Origin: Acinetobacter defluvii
GTDB lineage: Bacteria > Pseudomonadota > Gammaproteobacteria > Pseudomonadales > Moraxellaceae
NCBI RefSeq assembly: GCF_001704615.3
Contig: NZ_CP029397.2
Location: forward strand, 2,542,001-2,606,000
Direction: 5' to 3'
Length of the DNA stretch: 64,000 bases
Made by a program: the position numbers and the translations under genes. Under the pieces are notes generated by a model. It was given only the letters and a program-made list of their open reading frames with translations. It made no database searches and had not been told where the DNA came from. How positions within the stretch are numbered: the stretch's first letter is position 1; every line of letters starts with the position of its first letter. This document shows, piece by piece, positions 28,261 to 36,833 of the stretch.

Positions 28261-29736
28261 TCAACAGAATGTTAAACCTCCATAACAGTTCCGATATGGT
28301 GCCGCTAATTGAGTAATATTGCCATCTCGCGCAAAACTATTACTAGCAATATTTGATACTAAAGAGCTTGTTTTTTCATTAATATTTAAAGTAAAGCCAT
28401 TCGGAATATACATACTCCACCCTGCATTTACTGCAGCTGCATAACCAGGATATTGTATATTTTGCTTAGATATAGCTAAACCAAATGCATTTGAATTTAC
28501 ATAAAGTTGATGAACATTACTTAAATTAAAAGGTAGTTGATAGGTACTTAGTTGACTTGTATTTGTTCCCAATCCACTTGCTAACTGTTGTTTCACATAA
28601 TTTAATGCAGCAGGTTTTACAATTCCTAAAATTGCATCTTTAATTCCCTGACTCCATCCACTAATATTCATTGAATCAATACCACCACAAATAAAAAAAG
28701 CACATATTCCTGCTGTTCCTTGATTAAGTGACAAATTAGTTCCAATATCGTCAACCACAGAAGATAAATTTAAACCCTGAATTTTTGCTTGAGTCACTCT
28801 ATTGCCATTTACCAATACATTTAGCCCATTGCGACTTACAGTTCCATAATTAATAGTTAAATGCGTAAAATTAGTTCTTGCCCCAGCTACTGGAGGGCCT
28901 AAAACATCTACACCTTGTGGATTTAATCCCATATATGCACTTGCATTTTGCCAATAACTATTAGATTTTTCTGTCATTCCAACGTTTGTTTCACCTTGCA
29001 TTGTTAAATTTGCTATTCCCGTTAAATAACCACTAAATGTATTCAATGCACCAAAGCTCATTGGTCCACTTACATTTGCTCCACCTAACCGAACTCCTAC
29101 AACTTCACGAGTAGAAGGACTGTCCGCATTTTTGATTGCAAACTGGAAAAATGGATTTTTTATTACGAAATCCAATAACTGATTTTGATTTGTGTCTCCA
29201 ACTGCAGGACTATTAGTTAAGGTATTATTTAATAAAGATGTAGGAATATTAGCAGATGCTTCTTGTGAGGTAATATATTGACCATTATTAATATATTGTC
29301 CATTAGGTTGGCTTGCATTAGACTTAGGTAGTGTTATACAAATACCAGCTGAATTCGCAACACATCCTAATGAAAAGTTTTGAATATCAATATCGCATTT
29401 ATCTGGGCCATTTACTCCACCACAACCTACCTGTAATGATCTAATATTTGCATTTAATCCAATATCAGCTTCCATACTTAAAGTATAAAAGGACAATCCA
29501 CCTTGTTCTTGTCGATTTAAAGAATATAAAGCTTGTCCTTGTACTTCAGAAAGTTCATCATCACTCATCTTAACCAATGTAGGCAGTTTGATATCCACTA
29601 AATCAGGAGTTGGAGTTATAGTATTGATTTGAATAAAATCTTGAGTTATTGCTTCACTCTCATTTAAGTTAATAGCATGAGCACAAGTGAATGACATAAA
29701 TGTTGAAAATATAAATAATACAGAAAATCTTTTCAT
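28261..29736 (-). CDS. FilA-like secreted protein, paralogue 2
   Basis: A 491-residue relative of paralogue 1. Signal peptide MKRFSVLFIFSTFMSFTCAHA; then MSDDELSEVQGQALYSL, LSFYTLSMEADI, GCGGVNGP, CDIDIQNFSL and PSTREVVGVRLGG. A longer central region is rich in Asn, Ser and Gly, with repeated small-residue beta-type segments. The end NCYGGLTFC matches paralogue 1. The first cysteine pair (GCGG...CDID) and the last pair could form disulfides in the periplasm or outside the cell. Likely a surface or pilus-linked protein, by family only. Confidence 0.7.
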   Translation of the reverse strand: MKRFSVLFIFSTFMSFTCAHAINLNESEAITQDFIQINTITPTPDLVDIKLPTLVKMSDDELSEVQGQALYSLNRQEQGGLSFYTLSMEADIGLNANIRSLQVGCGGVNGPDKCDIDIQNFSLGCVANSAGICITLPKSNASQPNGQYINNGQYITSQEASANIPTSLLNNTLTNSPAVGDTNQNQLLDFVIKNPFFQFAIKNADSPSTREVVGVRLGGANVSGPMSFGALNTFSGYLTGIANLTMQGETNVGMTEKSNSYWQNASAYMGLNPQGVDVLGPPVAGARTNFTHLTINYGTVSRNGLNVLVNGNRVTQAKIQGLNLSSVVDDIGTNLSLNQGTAGICAFFICGGIDSMNISGWSQGIKDAILGIVKPAALNYVKQQLASGLGTNTSQLSTYQLPFNLSNVHQLYVNSNAFGLAISKQNIQYPGYAAAVNAGWSMYIPNGFTLNINEKTSSLVSNIASNSFARDGNITQLAAPYRNCYGGLTFC

Positions 29737-29908
29737 GTGATCATCATCCTTGTTTTATCGCTCAAAACTTTTTAAAAATTATTTATTTTTACATTTTATA
29801 AAGTTAACATAAAACAACAAAAATAAACATTTATTGTTTAAATTTCCGATAAAGATCACTAAATTTACTGAAATAGCATAAAACAGCAACACTATTTTTT
29901 TATTTTAA

Positions 29909-30117
29909 TTAACAGAATATTAAACCTCTATCATAGTTTCGATATTTTGCTTAACGTATAGTAAAGCTGCTCTTCAAGCCATCCAGTAAGCTTGAAATAT
30001 TATTGAATAAGTTACTTAATTTATTATTCATATTCCAAGTAAAAAAGTAGGTAAGACATATTTCCCATTCATTTATAGTAGAAGTATAATTCGGATGATA
30101 TAAGAAAAATTCTTTGG
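29909..30117 (-). pseudogene. C-terminal remnant of a third FilA-like gene
   Basis: The minus-strand translation aligns with the last 65-70 residues of paralogue 2. FTWNMNNK matches FTLNINEK; 32 residues then align without gaps to YRNYDRGLIFC against YRNCYGGLTFC. A stop interrupts the frame 14 codons before the end, further stops lie upstream, and the first of the two terminal cysteines is lost. It is therefore a decayed copy. It lies in a 608-bp stretch (29737-30344) that otherwise holds only a terminator and AT-rich sequence. Confidence 0.75.
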
Positions 30118-30185
30118 GAAAAATCCTTTCGATTTTTTAGAGAATCTACTGCTTTTTGAAACACTATCTACATCTGATTTTTCTC

Positions 30186-30210
30186 AAAAAAAGCAACCTT
30201 AAGGTTGCTC
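30186..30210 (-). terminator. Terminator downstream of yciO
   Basis: Minus-strand hairpin GCAACCTTAAGGTTGC followed by seven to eight T residues, 135 bp after the yciO stop. Nothing else recognisable lies in between. Confidence 0.8.
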
Positions 30211-30344
30211 AATTACATCAAAAAAAATTCATCAACTTTAGGTAAATACCAATCAATCAGGGTTTATGTTAGTCAGCGCAGTATTAGATTCCGTGAAGAA
30301 TTTTTGGATAAACTTCTATGTTTTTTATTTTCTAATATGAGATC

Positions 30345-30962
30345 TTATTCAAATGCACTCACATCCCCCACACCCCGACGCACGATTTCAGGATTAGCAC
30401 CAGATAGATCAACAATACTCGTAGTCGTAAGTGTGCCTAAACCACTGTCAATAAATACATCTATACGTTTTTCCAGTTGCTGCTCAATATCAAAAGGATC
30501 ATCTAAAGGCTGCTCCTGATTCGGTAAAATCAAAGTACTGGTCAGCAAAGGCTCACCTAACTCTTTCAGTAGCATTTGACATACCGCATTGCTGGGTACA
30601 CGCAAACCAATAGTTTTCTTTTTAGGATGCATCAGACGACGTGGTACTTCACTGGTCGCAGGTAAAATAAACGTGGTCACTGCTGGGGTATTAGCCTTAA
30701 GCAAGCGATACATTGCATTGTCAACTTTTGCATAAGTTGCAATATCTGATAAATCAGCACAAATAATGGCATATTGATGCTTTGGACCCAAACCTCGAAT
30801 TTGTGTAATGCGTTCCATCGCATTTTTATTTCCAATCTGACAGCCTATCGCATAAGCAGCATCCGTTGGATAGACCACCACATCGCCAGCACGAATGCGT
30901 TCCACAGCTTGACTAATTAGACGAGGTTGTGGGTTGTCAGGATGAACTCTTAAATGCAGCAT
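30345..30962 (-). CDS. yciO: YciO-type Sua5/YrdC-family protein
   Basis: A 205-residue protein of the Sua5/YrdC/YciO family, which binds ATP, threonine and RNA. YciO-specific features are HPDNPQPRLISQAVERI, GDVVVYPTDAAYAIGC, NAMERITQIRGL, PRRLMHPKKKTIGLRVPSN and the end VRRGVGDVSAFE. True TsaC/Sua5 proteins make threonylcarbamoyl-AMP for tRNA t6A; the role of YciO is less clear. The ATG at 30962 has GGAGAG a few bases upstream and gives the usual start, rather than 30998. Confidence 0.88.
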   Translation of the reverse strand: MLHLRVHPDNPQPRLISQAVERIRAGDVVVYPTDAAYAIGCQIGNKNAMERITQIRGLGPKHQYAIICADLSDIATYAKVDNAMYRLLKANTPAVTTFILPATSEVPRRLMHPKKKTIGLRVPSNAVCQMLLKELGEPLLTSTLILPNQEQPLDDPFDIEQQLEKRIDVFIDSGLGTLTTTSIVDLSGANPEIVRRGVGDVSAFE

Positions 30963-31044
30963 ATTTTTCTCTCCTGAATATTTTTCATTCATTATCACTT
31001 GCTTAAAGTAACAGTTGCAATCTCACTATGTTGATTTATGTAAA

Positions 31045-31746
31045 TTAATCAAGCATTTCACGCTGAAATTCAACAATTTGTAATGTTTTGCCACTTCTTG
31101 TGCAAGCACAGACCTGCTCAATAAAATATTTTGCATCTCGAGGAAGTTTGGCTTCACCTGAAAAATAACGTTGCACTTGGACAAAAACATTATCCTTAAA
31201 TATCGTACCATCTCCACCTTCACCCGTAAGATTGTCTAAAGATACACGAAATTTTCGCCCAAAGGCTTGAGCAAATAACCATTCAATAGCTTGTGGTTTA
31301 ATCTCAACTTGCTCAAACAGTGCTTGCTGTTCAGCAGAGCGACCATCGGGTGCATACCAATAACCTAAATCTGGTAATAAGCGGCGCTGTTCACCTGCTA
31401 TTGTCCAATGACTGATTTCATGTAATGCGCTATTAAAATAGCCATGCGCAAACTGAATACGGGCTGGCATATCTTTTGTTGCTGGAAAATATTCAGGTTC
31501 GAAATCACCACGAACAAGTTGTACATTTAGGTGGGAAAACCATTGATTAAAGTGTAAGATAAGCCAATCGACGTGTTGAGCTTCTGTATTTAAATCATTC
31601 CACTGTAAACGTTGCGCAGCATTTGATTTTTCAGCAGAATTTAATGTCGAAGAAGTGTTTAACTGTAATGAAGTTTTGACTTCAGGTTGCGGCTGCAACT
31701 GATGCATGACTTGAATTACCCAAATGATCTGTCTAAATAAGTACAA
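31045..31746 (-). CDS. epmC: Elongation factor P hydroxylase EpmC
   Basis: Putative oxygenase that hydroxylates the beta-lysylated lysine of elongation factor P. The core carries FAHGYFNSALHEISHW, GEQRRLLPDLGYWYAPDGRS, EVKPQAIEWLFA and the metal-type HEISH. E. coli EpmC is about 182 residues. Here there is an extra polar N-terminal stretch of some 45-50 residues, rich in Gln, Ser and Asn. The start may be the second ATG at 31707 (220 residues). It is divergent from yceD across a 58-bp gap. Confidence 0.88.
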   Translation of the reverse strand: MYLFRQIIWVIQVMHQLQPQPEVKTSLQLNTSSTLNSAEKSNAAQRLQWNDLNTEAQHVDWLILHFNQWFSHLNVQLVRGDFEPEYFPATKDMPARIQFAHGYFNSALHEISHWTIAGEQRRLLPDLGYWYAPDGRSAEQQALFEQVEIKPQAIEWLFAQAFGRKFRVSLDNLTGEGGDGTIFKDNVFVQVQRYFSGEAKLPRDAKYFIEQVCACTRSGKTLQIVEFQREMLD

Positions 31747-31762
31747 AATTGTATCTTAATCT

Positions 31763-31791
31763 TTGACAGAGTACCGATGAATTTGTAGAAT
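31763..31791 (+). promoter_or_regulatory. Sigma-70 promoter of yceD-rpmF
   Basis: TTGACA (31763-31768) and TAGAAT (31786-31791) with the ideal 17-bp spacing, followed by GCCGCC. The start of transcription should be near 31798, only about seven bases before the yceD ATG at 31805. The mRNA would thus be leaderless or almost so, and no Shine-Dalgarno sequence is present. Confidence 0.85.
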
Positions 31792-31804
31792 TGCCGCCTT
31801 AATT

Positions 31805-32368
31805 ATGTCAGCAAAAACCTTTCCGGCACAGATTGAGCCGTTTAAATGGGCTGAACAGGGCTTTACATGGTCAGGTACACTGCCATTGTCTCGCTGTGTT
31901 CGTATTGCTCGTGAAGCTGTTGGATCAATTGATGATCAATTGGTCAATATAGACTGTACACTATCAATGGATGCCTATCATCGCATCGTATGGTTAGATG
32001 GTCACGCTGAAACCAAAGTTCCAATGGAGTGCCAACGTTGTTTGGAACCTGTTGAAATTGAGCTTAGTTCAGATTTCCATATAGCTTTGATCGATGATGA
32101 GTCACTGATAGAGCGCTTGGATGAGGATGCTGATTACATCGTCTTAGGCGAAAGTGAAGCGACTTCTCAGGGAGATTACGCAAGTAATACCCCTGCGACA
32201 GCTGATTTACTTTCACTAATAGAAGATGAGTTGATAACGTTGATGCCTATGTCTCCTAAGCATACTGCTTGTGAACATAAACATCAGCCAGTCGATCAGG
32301 ACATTGTTGAAGAAAAACGGGACAATCCGTTTGATGTTTTAGCAAGTTTAAAAGGTAAACTTAACTAA
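31805..32368 (+). CDS. yceD: YceD family (DUF177) protein, 23S rRNA accumulation
   Basis: A 187-residue YceD/DUF177 protein. The signature MECQRCLEPVEIELSSDF (a CxxC motif) occurs in the centre. The acidic region YIVLGESEAT...LLSLIEDELITLMPMSPKH follows. In E. coli YceD is needed for normal 23S rRNA levels; the gene nearly always precedes rpmF, as here (75 bp). The mRNA seems almost leaderless. Confidence 0.9.
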   Translation: MSAKTFPAQIEPFKWAEQGFTWSGTLPLSRCVRIAREAVGSIDDQLVNIDCTLSMDAYHRIVWLDGHAETKVPMECQRCLEPVEIELSSDFHIALIDDESLIERLDEDADYIVLGESEATSQGDYASNTPATADLLSLIEDELITLMPMSPKHTACEHKHQPVDQDIVEEKRDNPFDVLASLKGKLN

Positions 32369-32443
32369 TTTTTATGTTATAATGGTTAGTTAAGACAACC
32401 GAATTGTTCTGATCCATTTTTTCGATCTTTGTAAGGAGCCATC

Positions 32444-32629
32444 ATGGCCGTTCAGCAAAACCGTAAAAGTCGCTCTCGCCGTGACATGCGCCGTTCACAT
32501 GACGCTTTAACCGAGAATGCATTAACCGTAGACCAAACTACAGGTGAAACTCACCGTCGTCACCATGTGACTAAAGATGGTTTTTACCGTGGTCGTCAAT
32601 TATTCGCTAAAGCAGCTGATGCTGAATAA
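32444..32629 (+). CDS. rpmF: 50S ribosomal protein L32
   Basis: A 61-residue L32. It starts [20 protein letters not shown], the canonical N-terminus, and has [17 protein letters not shown] near the end. It lacks the zinc cysteines of some L32 variants. AAGGAG lies a few bases before the ATG. It is co-transcribed with yceD and followed by a strong terminator. Confidence 0.97.
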   Translation: MAVQQNRKSRSRRDMRRSHDALTENALTVDQTTGETHRRHHVTKDGFYRGRQLFAKAADAE

Positions 32630-32669
32630 TTGTTGATAATGCATTAAGCGAAAGCTTAGTGAAAAAATT

Positions 32670-32694
32670 GGGAGCATTCAGCTCCCTTTTTTTT
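32670..32694 (+). terminator. Terminator after rpmF
   Basis: Perfect GGGAGC/GCTCCC stem with ATTCA loop and eight T residues. It separates the ribosomal pair from fabD, which must use its own promoter or read-through. Confidence 0.9.
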
Positions 32695-32791
32695 ACCTTA
32701 ATTTTTGTTGTATTTGGCAATTAAATTTTATTTTTTTTAATGTTAAATTGCCGCATCGGAAACGAGCTAAGTATGAAGAAAGGACTTTTAT

Positions 32792-33778
32792 ATGTCTGCT
32801 AAACAACTGGAGCAAGCAGCTCAAGCAACCAAAACTGCATTTTTGTTTCCTGGTCAAGGCTCACAAAAAGTGGGTATGCTGGCTGAACTTGCAGAACAGT
32901 TTGCTGTGGTTACAGAAACATTTACAGAAGCTTCAGAAGCTGTTGGTTTTGACTTATGGAACATTGCGCAAAGTGGTGAAGGTTTAAATCAAACAGAAAA
33001 TACTCAGCCAGTTTTACTAACAGCAAGTATTGCAATGTGGCGCGTATGGCTAGATCTAGGTGGTATAGCCCCTAAATATTTAGCAGGACATTCACTGGGT
33101 GAATACAGTGCATTGGTGGCAGGAAATGCGATTTCATTAGCAGATGCGGTGAAATTAGTGCATTTACGTGGTCAATTGATGCAATCTGCTGTCCCACAAG
33201 GTCAAGGTGCTATGGCTGCAATTCTTAGCTTAGAGGATGCCAGAGTCATCGAACTTTGTGAGCAAGTCAATATTCAAGGGCGTGGCTCAGTTGAAGCAGC
33301 AAATTACAATGCACAAGGGCAAGTCGTTATTGCTGGTGATAAAACTTTAGTTGATGCAGTCATGGAAAGTGCCAAAGAAAATGGTGGGAAAGCCATCGCC
33401 CTACCCGTGTCGGTACCCTCACATTGTTCATTGATGAAACCTGCAGCAGAGCAGTTTGCACAAGCTTTGGAACAAACTGCCATTGAGCTACCGAGTATTC
33501 CTGTAATACAAAATGTCAACGCAGCGATTGCAACTGATGTAGCTAATTTACGCCAAGCCTTGACTGCACAATTGTATCAGTCAGTTCAGTGGACCAAGAC
33601 CATGCAATACTTACAAGATCAAGGTATTCAATATGTGGTTGAATGTGGTCCAGGTAATGTATTGGCGAATCTTGCAAAACGCTTGCCGAACATTGAAAAA
33701 GCATTCCCAATTGACACACAAAGTCGCATGGAAGATGCACTGAATGCCATTTTAGTGGCAGAAGGAAAAATTGCATGA
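32792..33778 (+). CDS. fabD: Malonyl-CoA:ACP transacylase
   Basis: Transfers the malonyl group from CoA to acyl carrier protein at the start of fatty acid elongation. LFPGQGSQKVGM near the N-terminus, the nucleophile Ser101 in GHSLGEYSALVAG, and the His in PVSVPSHCSLM are present. Extra N-terminal residues (AKQLEQAAQATKTA) make it slightly longer (328) than the E. coli enzyme. GAAAGGA precedes the ATG. The stop overlaps the fabG start by four bases (ATGA). Confidence 0.96.
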   Translation: MSAKQLEQAAQATKTAFLFPGQGSQKVGMLAELAEQFAVVTETFTEASEAVGFDLWNIAQSGEGLNQTENTQPVLLTASIAMWRVWLDLGGIAPKYLAGHSLGEYSALVAGNAISLADAVKLVHLRGQLMQSAVPQGQGAMAAILSLEDARVIELCEQVNIQGRGSVEAANYNAQGQVVIAGDKTLVDAVMESAKENGGKAIALPVSVPSHCSLMKPAAEQFAQALEQTAIELPSIPVIQNVNAAIATDVANLRQALTAQLYQSVQWTKTMQYLQDQGIQYVVECGPGNVLANLAKRLPNIEKAFPIDTQSRMEDALNAILVAEGKIA

Positions 33779-34509
33779 CACAACAACGCAAAGTCGCATT
33801 AGTGACAGGTGCAAGCAGAGGAATTGGCGCAGCTATTGCTCAGCAACTTATTTTAGACGGTTACTTTGTAATAGGCACAGCAACTTCTGACGCTGGTGCA
33901 GAAAAATTAACAGCAACGTTTGGCGAAAATGGTGCTGGTGCGGTATTAGATGTACGTGACGGTGAAGCAATTGATGCACTGGTTTCAGATATTGAACAAA
34001 AATATGGTTCAGTGTTGATCTTGGTGAATAATGCAGGTATTACCAAAGATAATTTGTTACTGCGTATGTCAGAAACAGATTGGGATGATATTTTAAATAT
34101 TCATCTTAAAGCCGTTTTCCGTTTGTCTAAACGTGTACTCAAAGGTATGACCAAAGCACGTTTCGGTCGTATTATTAATATCAGTTCTGTGGTTGCACAT
34201 TTTGCCAACCCAGGTCAGGCAAACTACTCTGCTGCCAAAGCAGGCATCGAAGCATTTAGCCGTAGTCTTGCCAAAGAGATGGGAAGCCGTCAAATCACAG
34301 TGAATTGCATTGCACCAGGTTTTATTGCCACAGAAATGACTGAGCAGTTGAGCGAAGACATTCGCAAAAAAATGAGTGATCAAGTAGCGTTAAATCGTTT
34401 TGGTGAGCCACAAGACATTGCAAATGCAGTGAGCTTTTTAGCTTCTGACAAAGCAAGTTACATCACTGGTACAGTATTACATGTAAATGGTGGTTTATAC
34501 ATGGCTTAA
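33775..34509 (+). CDS. fabG: 3-oxoacyl-ACP reductase
   Basis: NADPH-dependent short-chain reductase that reduces beta-ketoacyl-ACP in each elongation cycle. The cofactor motif GASRGIG, the NNAG segment, the catalytic Tyr151 and Lys155 in YSAAK and the ending VLHVNGGLYMA are typical. Length 244 equals E. coli FabG. Translation is coupled to fabD by ATGA. Confidence 0.97.
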   Translation: MTQQRKVALVTGASRGIGAAIAQQLILDGYFVIGTATSDAGAEKLTATFGENGAGAVLDVRDGEAIDALVSDIEQKYGSVLILVNNAGITKDNLLLRMSETDWDDILNIHLKAVFRLSKRVLKGMTKARFGRIINISSVVAHFANPGQANYSAAKAGIEAFSRSLAKEMGSRQITVNCIAPGFIATEMTEQLSEDIRKKMSDQVALNRFGEPQDIANAVSFLASDKASYITGTVLHVNGGLYMA

Positions 34510-34594
34510 TGTCATGTATTAACTTTGAAAAATTTCAATATTCAATTAAACTATAGGCAATCAAACGCCGCCACAAGCAATGAGGAGAATTCCT

Positions 34595-34831
34595 GTGAGC
34601 GATATCGAACAACGCATTAAACAAGCTGTTGCAGAACAATTAGGTATGAAAGCTGAAGAGATCAAAAACGAAGCATCTTTCATGGATGACTTAGGTGCTG
34701 ACTCTTTAGACTTAGTTGAGCTTGTAATGTCTTTCGAAAATGACTTTGACATCACGATTCCTGATGAAGATTCAAATGAAATTACCACTGTTCAATCAGC
34801 TATTGACTATGTGACTAAAAAACTAGGTTAA
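34595..34831 (+). CDS. acpP: Acyl carrier protein
   Basis: A 78-residue carrier of acyl chains. The Ser of [11 protein letters not shown] accepts phosphopantetheine, and the helix II acidic recognition face is intact. The start is GTG at 34595, not the upstream ATG at 34580: GAGGAG lies at 34582-34587, eight bases before the GTG. The product then begins [10 protein letters not shown], as in other AcpPs. Separated from fabG by 85 bp and followed by a strong terminator. Confidence 0.97.
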   Translation: MSDIEQRIKQAVAEQLGMKAEEIKNEASFMDDLGADSLDLVELVMSFENDFDITIPDEDSNEITTVQSAIDYVTKKLG

Positions 34832-34866
34832 TCTGTTGAATGTTTGATGTGTAATCATCAACGATT

Positions 34867-34894
34867 AAAGCCACCATTTTGGTGGCTTTTTTTA
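34867..34894 (+). terminator. Terminator after acpP
   Basis: Stem AAGCCACC/GGTGGCTT with ATTTT loop and a run of T residues. Confidence 0.9.
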
Positions 34895-35041
34895 TTTATA
34901 AATCAAAAACATTGGTTACATATCGTTACTTTTCTCTCACCAATGACAACCAATTTCAGTATATTTTTTAGTTATAAAAATAGAGTACAAATTTTTATAA
35001 CGCTTCATTAAATAAAACTTAAATTTATACGGAGAAACACA

Positions 35042-35515
35042 ATGGGTCTTTTTGATTTTATTAAAGGTATTGGTAAAAAAAATACAGCACCTGCTGAACC
35101 ACAAGCAGCGCCGGCAACACCTGCTGAACCATCTGCACAAGAAATTGCAAATAAATTACTCGGTCACATCAAAGCATTGGGTTTACCTGTTACAGGTTTA
35201 TCGGTCAGTTATAATGGCGCATCAGATCTAGCAACCATCAAAGGTCAAGCCCAAACACAGGCAGATAAAGAAAAAATCATCTTAGCTGTAGGTAATATTG
35301 ATCATGTTGCACAAGTAGACGATCAAATGACCGTTGCTGCGCCAGAACCTGAAAGTAAATTTTACACAGTAAAATCTGGAGATAACTTATCTAAGATTTC
35401 TAAAGAATTTTATGGTGATCCAAACCAATACAATAAAATTTTTGAAGCAAATCGCCCATTATTAAAAAATGCAGATGATATCTTCCCAGGTCAAGTATTA
35501 CGTATTCCTGCGTAA
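35042..35515 (+). CDS. Kbp-like BON-LysM protein
   Basis: A 157-residue protein with an N-terminal MGLFDFIKGIGKK and an Ala/Pro-rich linker. A BON domain spans about residues 38-98, and a C-terminal LysM domain (FYTVKSGDNLSKISKEFYGD...VLRIPA) about 107-157. This is the layout of E. coli Kbp (YgaU), a cytoplasmic potassium-binding protein. There is no signal peptide, which fits Kbp rather than a wall-binding LysM protein. GGAG precedes the start. Confidence 0.85.
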   Translation: MGLFDFIKGIGKKNTAPAEPQAAPATPAEPSAQEIANKLLGHIKALGLPVTGLSVSYNGASDLATIKGQAQTQADKEKIILAVGNIDHVAQVDDQMTVAAPEPESKFYTVKSGDNLSKISKEFYGDPNQYNKIFEANRPLLKNADDIFPGQVLRIPA

Positions 35516-35545
35516 ATAATAGATGCATAAAATAATAGATATACA

Positions 35546-35573
35546 AACGCACCGATTTTCGGTGCGTTTTTTT
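35546..35573 (+). terminator. Terminator after the Kbp-like gene
   Basis: Long perfect stem ACGCACCGA/TCGGTGCGT with a TTT loop and seven T residues. Confidence 0.92.
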
Positions 35574-35753
35574 ATGTGAGAAATTCATTCAGTAATTAAA
35601 CTATTCGAGATAGTTTATAAATAGAACCAATTCATATAAACATATAAGTAATTGTAAATTATTATTTTATTTTAGCACTTTCCCAGAGTGTTTAAATAAA
35701 AAGTGAATTTTACTCAACTTAGACTTAAATTAAATCATTTTTATTCATGTTAG

Positions 35754-35782
35754 CTTTCAAGTATAAATATCTGCATTGAAAG
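35754..35782 (+). promoter_or_regulatory. Inverted repeat upstream of mesX (possible operator)
   Basis: CTTTCAA (35754-35760) and TTGAAAG (35776-35782) form a 7-bp dyad with a 15-bp spacer, 38 bp before the mesX start. It could bind a LysR-type or similar regulator; MetR boxes (TGAA-N5-TTCA) are related in sequence but not the same. The rest of the 304-bp gap (35516-35819) holds the terminator and AT-rich sequence only. Confidence 0.4.
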
Positions 35783-35819
35783 AATTTAGATTTACTTTAG
35801 AAATTAGGGGGAATTTCCC

Positions 35820-36806
35820 ATGAGTGAAAAATTTACATGTGCAATTAAACATATTCGCTTTGATGAAAACTATCTTCCAGCGAACAGTACACGTTTGACC
35901 ACAAATTTTGCAAATCTTGCACGTGGTGAGTTTCGCCAAGAAAATTTACGCAATACATTGAGAATGATCAACAATCGTTTTAATAGTTTGGCGCATTTCG
36001 ATAATCCAAAAGCAGATCGTTATTCACTTGAAATTGACATTATTTCTGCGGAACTCGATGTTGAAGGGAATGGTCAGACATTTCCGTTTATTGAAATGTT
36101 GAAAAGTACGATCATTGATCATAAAACCAATGAACGTTTTGAAGGCATGATTGGCAACAGTTTTTCTTCATATGTACGAGATTATGACTTTAGTGTGGTA
36201 TTGCCATCTTTAGGTTGTAAAACCAATGAAAAACCTGAAGATTTTGGAGATTTACACGGTAAATTATATCAATTTTTTGTCAATTCAGATGTATTTAAAG
36301 CCGAGTTTGCCAAGCAACCAGTCATATGCTTAAGTGTTTCTACCTCTAAAACCTATTATCGTACTGCGAATATTCACCCTGTACTCGGTGTGGAATATAC
36401 CAATGATGAATACTCTCGTACGGATGAGTATTTTGCAAAAATGGGCTTAATAGTTCGCTATTTTATGCCTGCTCATGCAGTAGCACCATTGGCATTTTAT
36501 TTTAGCGGTGACTTATTGCAAGACTATACAGACATTGAGTTGATCAGTGCTATCAGCACGATGGAAACTTTCCAAAAAATTTACCGTCCTGAAATCTATA
36601 ATGCCAATTCAAATGCAGGTCAGGTTTATCAACCAAGTTTAGAGTATCCTGATTATTCATTAACGCGTATCGTCTATGACCGTGTTGAACGTGGTCAGTT
36701 GGCAGTAAAACAAGGTAAATGGACGGAAGAAAACTTCATTAAGCCTTACCATGATGTTCTTCAGCGATGGGCTGCAAGATTCTCTCGTAACAATCAAGTG
36801 GCTTAA
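35820..36806 (+). CDS. mesX: MesX (DUF1852), partner of the MesD methionine synthase
   Basis: A 328-residue DUF1852 protein. It starts MSEKFTCAIKHIRFDENY and contains the characteristic TTNFANLARGEFRQENLRNTL and RYFMPAHAVAPLAFYFSGD. No cofactor motif is recognised. In Acinetobacter baylyi the DUF1852 protein (named MesX) was reported to be required by the folate-independent methionine synthase MesD. The order mesX-mesD, 27 bp apart, is the same here. AGGGGG lies upstream of the start. What MesX does chemically is not established. Confidence 0.85.
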   Translation: MSEKFTCAIKHIRFDENYLPANSTRLTTNFANLARGEFRQENLRNTLRMINNRFNSLAHFDNPKADRYSLEIDIISAELDVEGNGQTFPFIEMLKSTIIDHKTNERFEGMIGNSFSSYVRDYDFSVVLPSLGCKTNEKPEDFGDLHGKLYQFFVNSDVFKAEFAKQPVICLSVSTSKTYYRTANIHPVLGVEYTNDEYSRTDEYFAKMGLIVRYFMPAHAVAPLAFYFSGDLLQDYTDIELISAISTMETFQKIYRPEIYNANSNAGQVYQPSLEYPDYSLTRIVYDRVERGQLAVKQGKWTEENFIKPYHDVLQRWAARFSRNNQVA

Positions 36807-36833
36807 ATTTACTGAAGATAGAAGATATACAGC

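Noticed and set aside
30205..30519. 104-codon plus-strand frame overlapping yciO
   Set aside because: Its 3' half is antisense to the conserved yciO end and its 5' half crosses a terminator.
35516..35819. Possible SAM or other methionine-linked riboswitch upstream of mesX
   Set aside because: No conserved SAM-aptamer elements or following terminator could be seen; only a simple inverted repeat is present.
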